Origin: Anaerolineaceae bacterium
Lineage (GTDB): Bacteria > Chloroflexota > Anaerolineae > Anaerolineales > Anaerolineaceae
Direction of reading: 5' to 3'
DNA: 14,975 nt
Assembly: GCA_003524305.1 (NCBI GenBank)
Contig: DQHW01000005.1
Span: 4,737 to 19,711, forward strand
This document shows, in pieces, positions 12,009 to 14,975 of the stretch (position 1 is its first letter; every line of letters starts with the position of its first letter). Both the position numbers and the translations under genes were made by a program. The notes under the pieces were generated by a model that worked only from the letters and a program-made list of their open reading frames with translations, was not told where the DNA came from and ran no database searches.

Positions 12009-14975
12009 ATGGAAAATTCAAAAACAATACTCAAAAAAGAATCGTGGCTTGATCGACCGGTTTTCTCCTTTTCTGAAAAGTTCAATATTGAACATTTGAT
12101 GATCGCCATCATTATTCTACTGGCAGTGATCAGCCGATTTTACATGGTTGGCGTGCGTACGATGGCTCATGATGAAGTCAATCATGTCGTCCCCTCATAT
12201 GACCTCTATCTCGGCAAGGGATACAGCCACGATCCCGTTACACATGGTCCGATGCAGTTCCACCTGCTCGCAGCGACTTACTTCCTTTTTGGTGATTCAG
12301 ATACAAGTTCTAGAATCCCTGCTGCGGTATTCAGTATTGCAACAGTGGTTTTCGTTTTAGTTGCCTGGAAGCGATACCTTGGCAGAACAGGAGCCTTGTT
12401 ATCTGGCCTATTCTTCTTAATATCGCCATTTATGCTCTTCTATGGGCGGTATACCCGAAATGAGGCTTTTGTCGGATTATTTGGGGTAATTCTTCTATAC
12501 GCAATTTTGTATTATCTTGAAAAAGGCAAACATAGTACCCTTTACCTCTATACAGCGGTTTTGGGGCTCTATTTCTGCACAAAAGAAACTTCGTTTATCT
12601 TTACAGCAGAAGCGTTGATCTTTTTGGCTTTTGTCTTTCTCAGAGACGTTACGCAAAAAGAATGGACGAAACCGCAAAACCGTGATGTCTTTATTCTGAT
12701 AATGATGATTGGTCTGCTATTAGTAGGACTTGCATTAGGTGCGGGTATCATTGATGGCCGCAATTCAGAAGAAACGATTGATACCGCAGCGGTCAGTGGG
12801 GTAACCAGCGCAATCTCTCCAGAATTGATCCATATCATTATGTTGGTAAGTGTCGGGCTTGCCGCTGCTGCAATTATTGGAGCGTTGGTTTTCCTCATAA
12901 TAGGCGTGGGGTGGAAGACTATTCGAAATATCCGCTCCTTTGATCTGCTCATCCTCACCTTTACGCTGGTCATGCCTCAATTGATTGCGTTTCCTATCAG
13001 CTTGTTTGGCTGGAATCCCATTGATTATTCGCAACCGGGATTAATCAGAACTTCCATCGTGCTGGGTGTCACTGTTCTTCTTGCACTGGCTGTGGGTCTG
13101 CTTTGGAAACCCATGTTGTGGCTAAAAAATGCAGCCATTTTCTACGCCATCTTCACCATCTTATACACAACCATGTTCACCAACGGACAGGGATTCTTCA
13201 CCGGCATGGTCGGTTCATTGGGTTACTGGCTCTCACAGCAAAGTGTGAACCGCGGCACTCAACCCTGGTATTACTATTCATTGATTCAGATCCCCATGTA
13301 CGAATACCTGGCTGCCATGGGTACATTCCTGGCCTTGATTTTGGCGCTTTTGCGGAATCTCTTTAGCTCACGACCAAATATTGCGCCGGCAACGCAGGTT
13401 ACTCTTGACGAGATCGAAAAGGAAGAAAAAGATCAAAAACTGAAAACCCAGGCAGAACTTTTCTCAACAACCGATAGCGCAGCAGCAGTTGAAAACATGG
13501 CTTCACCCGAGGTGGATGAAAACCCAAAACGAGTTCCCGTGCTTGCGCTGCTCATCTATTGGTCAGTGATGACGCTCATTGCCCTCACCGTGGCTGGCGA
13601 AAAAATGCCGTGGCTCACTTTGCACATCACGCTGCCGATGCTGCTGGCAGCCGGCTTTAGTGTCGGTTACATGGTGGATTCTCTCTCGACTCAAAAATGG
13701 ACCGTCAAATCACTATTAGCATTGCTGCTCTTCCCCATATTCTTAATCAGTTTATCAGGCGTCATCAGCACACTCATTAGCCCTGACAAACCCTTTGCCG
13801 GCATGGAACTCGTCCAACTTCAAACCACCAGCACATTCATTTTTTCAGCGCTCGCGCTCGGGCTCTCCGGTTGGGGCATCATTGTGATGATGAAAGGTTT
13901 ACGCCTAAAAGTGATCGTCAAATCGATGGTGGTTGTCTTTTTTGCTGCAATGGTTGTTTTAACCGCACGTTCGGCCTATCAAGCGAACTATATCAACTAT
14001 AACAACGGCAAGGAATTCCTCGTCTACGCGCATGCCGCTGAAGGACCCAAAGACGTGCTTGCCCAGGTTGAAGACATCTCGCAACGCACCACCGGTGGCA
14101 AGGATATCAAAGTGGCTTATATTGGTGACGCGTTGTATCCATACTGGTGGTATTTCCGCGATTATCCAAATAAGACCTGGCTCAAAGATAAATTGACTCG
14201 CGATTTAACTCAATATCCTATTGTGATCAGCGACGATACTGAACTCGAAAAAACCCGCGCCATACTGGATGATAATTATTACGAATTTAAATATATACGC
14301 CTGGTTTGGCCGATGCAAGATTACATGAACCAGAGTCTAAAAAGTGTTTGGTCGGGACTGAAAAATCCTGAATTAATACAAGCCATCCGTGATATTTGGC
14401 TCAACAAAGATTACACCCGTTATGCCTCCATCAAGAACCTTACCTCATTAACTGTGGAAAATTGGGAACCCTCAGGTCGTATTTACCTGTTTATCCAAAA
14501 AAGCCTGGTGTCGTCCATCTGGACGTATGGAACCGTGCCCTCCGCACCGGTTGTTAAGGTCGACCCGTACGCTGACAAAATGACCATGTTCACTCCGGAT
14601 CTATTCTTTGGATCAACCGGCACAGAAAACGGACAATTCACCGGCGCTCACGATCTCGCCATCGGTCCAACTGGCGACATTTATGTAGCCGACGCCAGAA
14701 ATCACCGCATTCAACGTTTCGGTGCAGATGGTGTATTTATCAGCACATGGGGCAGCTTTGCCACCGTAGACAGCGGCGGAAACGCACCTGGCGGCACCTT
14801 CAATGAACCCTGGGGTATTGCTGTGGCGCCTGATGGATCTGTATATGTAGCAGACACCTGGAATTACCGCATCCAAAAATTCACCGCTGATGGCAAGTTC
14901 GTGACCATGTGGGGCACTGCCGGCACAGCCGATTCTCCCGTTTCATTCTGGGGACCGCGCGGCATTGTTGTTAAT
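12009..14975 (+). CDS. Agl23/TIGR03663-like membrane glycosyltransferase fused to NHL repeats (3' end outside window)
   Basis: The frame is open for 989 codons to the window edge. Residues about 30-660 are polytopic membrane with GT-C features. The first exoplasmic loop carries HDE (54-56), the likely acidic catalytic site, then THGPMQFH (78-85). RYTRNEA (147-153), KETSF (192-196), NRGTQPWYYY (414-423) and AGEKMPWL (529-536) fit the Agl23/TIGR03663 group, distant relatives of protein mannosyltransferases. Such enzymes move a sugar from a polyprenyl carrier to an acceptor outside the membrane. A Lys/Glu-rich loop (about 458-508) is probably cytoplasmic. A soluble region (about 660-876) leads to NHL repeats from 877: IYVADARNHRIQRF and VYVADTWNYRIQKF are two copies and a third begins. 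The propeller probably binds protein or glycan outside the cell. The substrate is unknown. The ATG has GAGG eight bases upstream. Confidence 0.85.
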   Translation, partial: MENSKTILKKESWLDRPVFSFSEKFNIEHLMIAIIILLAVISRFYMVGVRTMAHDEVNHVVPSYDLYLGKGYSHDPVTHGPMQFHLLAATYFLFGDSDTSSRIPAAVFSIATVVFVLVAWKRYLGRTGALLSGLFFLISPFMLFYGRYTRNEAFVGLFGVILLYAILYYLEKGKHSTLYLYTAVLGLYFCTKETSFIFTAEALIFLAFVFLRDVTQKEWTKPQNRDVFILIMMIGLLLVGLALGAGIIDGRNSEETIDTAAVSGVTSAISPELIHIIMLVSVGLAAAAIIGALVFLIIGVGWKTIRNIRSFDLLILTFTLVMPQLIAFPISLFGWNPIDYSQPGLIRTSIVLGVTVLLALAVGLLWKPMLWLKNAAIFYAIFTILYTTMFTNGQGFFTGMVGSLGYWLSQQSVNRGTQPWYYYSLIQIPMYEYLAAMGTFLALILALLRNLFSSRPNIAPATQVTLDEIEKEEKDQKLKTQAELFSTTDSAAAVENMASPEVDENPKRVPVLALLIYWSVMTLIALTVAGEKMPWLTLHITLPMLLAAGFSVGYMVDSLSTQKWTVKSLLALLLFPIFLISLSGVISTLISPDKPFAGMELVQLQTTSTFIFSALALGLSGWGIIVMMKGLRLKVIVKSMVVVFFAAMVVLTARSAYQANYINYNNGKEFLVYAHAAEGPKDVLAQVEDISQRTTGGKDIKVAYIGDALYPYWWYFRDYPNKTWLKDKLTRDLTQYPIVISDDTELEKTRAILDDNYYEFKYIRLVWPMQDYMNQSLKSVWSGLKNPELIQAIRDIWLNKDYTRYASIKNLTSLTVENWEPSGRIYLFIQKSLVSSIWTYGTVPSAPVVKVDPYADKMTMFTPDLFFGSTGTENGQFTGAHDLAIGPTGDIYVADARNHRIQRFGADGVFISTWGSFATVDSGGNAPGGTFNEPWGIAVAPDGSVYVADTWNYRIQKFTADGKFVTMWGTAGTADSPVSFWGPRGIVVN

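Noticed and set aside
12569..12973. 134-codon minus-strand frame
   Set aside because: It lies antisense to the strongly supported membrane glycosyltransferase, has no ribosome site or recognisable motif, and its Ser/Ile/Asn-rich composition is what antisense of hydrophobic codons gives.

Overview
This looks like a bacterial chromosome segment with about 47-48% GC by eye. I suggest Chloroflexota, probably Anaerolineae. The main reasons are the long Agl23/TIGR03663-like membrane glycosyltransferase with a C-terminal NHL propeller, the cNMP-binding/bacterial-PH membrane protein, and an RpoB without the proteobacterial insertions. The lineage is an inference; the gene identities below are much firmer. 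There are no rRNA, tRNA, CRISPR or insertion-sequence genes. Coding density is high and promoters are close to sigma-70 consensus.

Layout. Positions 1-2534 (minus) hold the first 844 codons of rpoB, cut by the window edge, with its own near-consensus promoter. Next on the same strand is a two-gene unit: a HAD-IA hydrolase (3298-3921) overlapping a YfcE-like metallophosphoesterase (2744-3298). An intrinsic terminator at 3961-4004 separates it from a second minus-strand unit: a small protein with the shape of a serine-recombinase catalytic domain but no nucleophile (5198-5650), then two RimJ/RimL-like acetyltransferases (4585-5166 and 4025-4588). This unit starts at a TTGACT-17-TATAAT promoter near 6040. 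Its roughly 370-nt leader contains stable helices, small ORFs, an intrinsic terminator and an alternative pairing that would destroy that terminator. That is the layout of a riboswitch or attenuator, and it is the best candidate here for something undescribed.

Positions 6139-6849 (plus) encode RsmG, apparently on a leaderless mRNA. It converges with a minus-strand operon: a cNMP-domain/duplicated bacterial-PH membrane protein (8627-10279), then def (8066-8590) and recF (6854-8062). Divergent from that operon is a membrane-anchored serine hydrolase with class A beta-lactamase-like motifs (10385-11869), closed by a strong terminator. Finally, a promoter whose -10 box sits inside a perfect inverted repeat drives the Agl23-like glycosyltransferase/NHL fusion (12009 to window end, 3' incomplete).

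The genes mix core information processing (transcription, ribosome methylation, N-terminal deformylation, replication repair) with cell-envelope functions (serine hydrolase, glycosyltransferase, PH-domain membrane protein). No single pathway unites them. The regulated recombinase-like/GNAT unit is the most self-contained possible system.
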